This document shows, one piece after another, positions 6,540-6,755 of a stretch of 6,755 nt of DNA; positions within the stretch are counted from its first letter, which is position 1; every line of letters begins with the position of its first letter. The DNA is from SIG673 sp964520875 (GTDB lineage Bacteria; Bacillota; Clostridia; Oscillospirales; CAG-272), in contig CAZFQJ010000091.1 of the NCBI GenBank assembly GCA_964520875.1, positions 1 to 6,755 of the forward strand, read 5' to 3'. The notes under the pieces were generated by a model. The model was not told where the DNA came from. It saw nothing but the letters and a program-made list of their open reading frames with translations, and searched no databases. Made by a program: the position numbers and the translations under genes.

Positions 6540-6571
6540 TCGTTCCTCCGAAAAGCCCTCCGTCAAAACGC

Positions 6572-6612
6572 AAAAACGCCCTTGACAGAAGCATATTTTT
6601 CTGTCAAGGGCG
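6572..6612 (-). terminator. Intrinsic terminator of the trpB T-box leader
   Basis: On the minus strand CGCCCTTGACAG (6612-6601) pairs perfectly with CTGTCAAGGGCG (6588-6577), a 12-bp stem around a 12-base loop, followed by TTTTT (6576-6572). The first arm contains the CCTTG and CGC needed for the antiterminator, so charged tRNA should favour termination before trpB. Confidence 0.94.
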
Positions 6613-6755
6613 AATACATCATTTCAATATCCGCGGTGCCACCTTGATTCACGCCCGAACCGAGATCGAAGCGTGCGCTCGGCGAGATACAAGCATATCT
6701 CCGACAGGTCACGTCTGTCTAAACGTCGCAGAATACTCGGAAAGACATGACTTTC
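6572..6755 (-). promoter_or_regulatory. T-box riboswitch leader of trpB, 5' part cut by window edge
   Basis: T-box leaders bind a matching tRNA and, when it is uncharged, form an antiterminator that lets transcription proceed. The conserved T-box sequence reads AAGGTGGCACCGCGG on the minus strand (6645-6631). The antiterminator can be drawn completely: CAAGG (6646-6642) pairs with CCTTG (6609-6605), a 7-base bulge TGGCACC exposes the bases that pair with the tRNA acceptor end, and GCGGATA (6634-6628) pairs with TATTCGC (6616-6610). Its 3' strand is also the 5' strand of the downstream terminator, so the two are exclusive. Farther upstream are a hairpin with GAGATA/TATCTC arms (6701-6684), a CCGAG/CTCGG stem (6682-6660), and a possible TCCGA/TCGGA stem beyond. 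Stem I with the specifier codon is not recognisable and probably lies past 6755. Control by tRNA(Trp) is inferred from the trpB gene alone. Confidence 0.93.

Noticed and set aside
6577..6612. TTGACA boxes (one per strand) inside the T-box terminator as possible promoter -35 elements
   Set aside because: They are a by-product of the perfect inverted repeat in the terminator stem. No -10 box lies 16-18 bases downstream on either strand.

Overview
The window looks like chromosomal DNA from an anaerobic, fermentative member of the Firmicutes, probably class Clostridia. The reasons are a pyruvate formate-lyase gene next to its radical-SAM activase, a GatCAB tRNA amidotransferase operon, a T-box leader RNA, AGGAGG-type ribosome binding sites, and frequent AGA and ATA codons in DNA of moderate GC content. 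I could not assign a genus. Nothing suggests a phage, plasmid, insertion sequence or CRISPR array. All long genes are recognisable housekeeping or metabolic genes, so the novelty lies in the non-coding leaders.

Layout. Bases 1-1048 (+ strand) hold the 3' end of pflB, including its glycyl-radical motif, followed after 4 bases by the complete pflA. This pair ends at a strong bidirectional terminator (about 1050-1090). The terminator is shared with a convergent minus-strand operon that reads gatC (5046-4756), gatA (4754-3288), gatB (3288-1861) and nadE (1823-1098). The three gat genes are separated by one base or overlap. A near-consensus promoter (5198-5170) drives this operon. Its transcript should begin almost exactly at a 52-nt imperfect hairpin (5160-5109), and the foot of that hairpin is also complementary to the bases between the gatC ribosome binding site and start codon.

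Upstream on the same strand is a stand-alone trpB (6442-5222) with no trpA beside it. It is preceded by a textbook T-box module with mutually exclusive antiterminator and terminator (6646-6572). The specifier-bearing Stem I runs off the window edge or cannot be recognised. Between the T-box terminator and trpB lies an 8-codon open frame with a strong ribosome binding site, whose last sense codon is Trp (peptide MFILAYRW). It could be a second, translation-based tryptophan sensor.

How it works together. PflA activates PflB for anaerobic cleavage of pyruvate to acetyl-CoA and formate. GatCAB makes Gln-tRNA(Gln) and/or Asn-tRNA(Asn) by amidating mischarged tRNA. NadE makes NAD+ by amidation, using free ammonia. 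TrpB makes tryptophan from serine and indole, and is apparently switched on when tRNA charging falls. The items most worth a second look are the gatC leader hairpin with its possible alternative pairing, and the T-box plus short-peptide arrangement before the orphan trpB.
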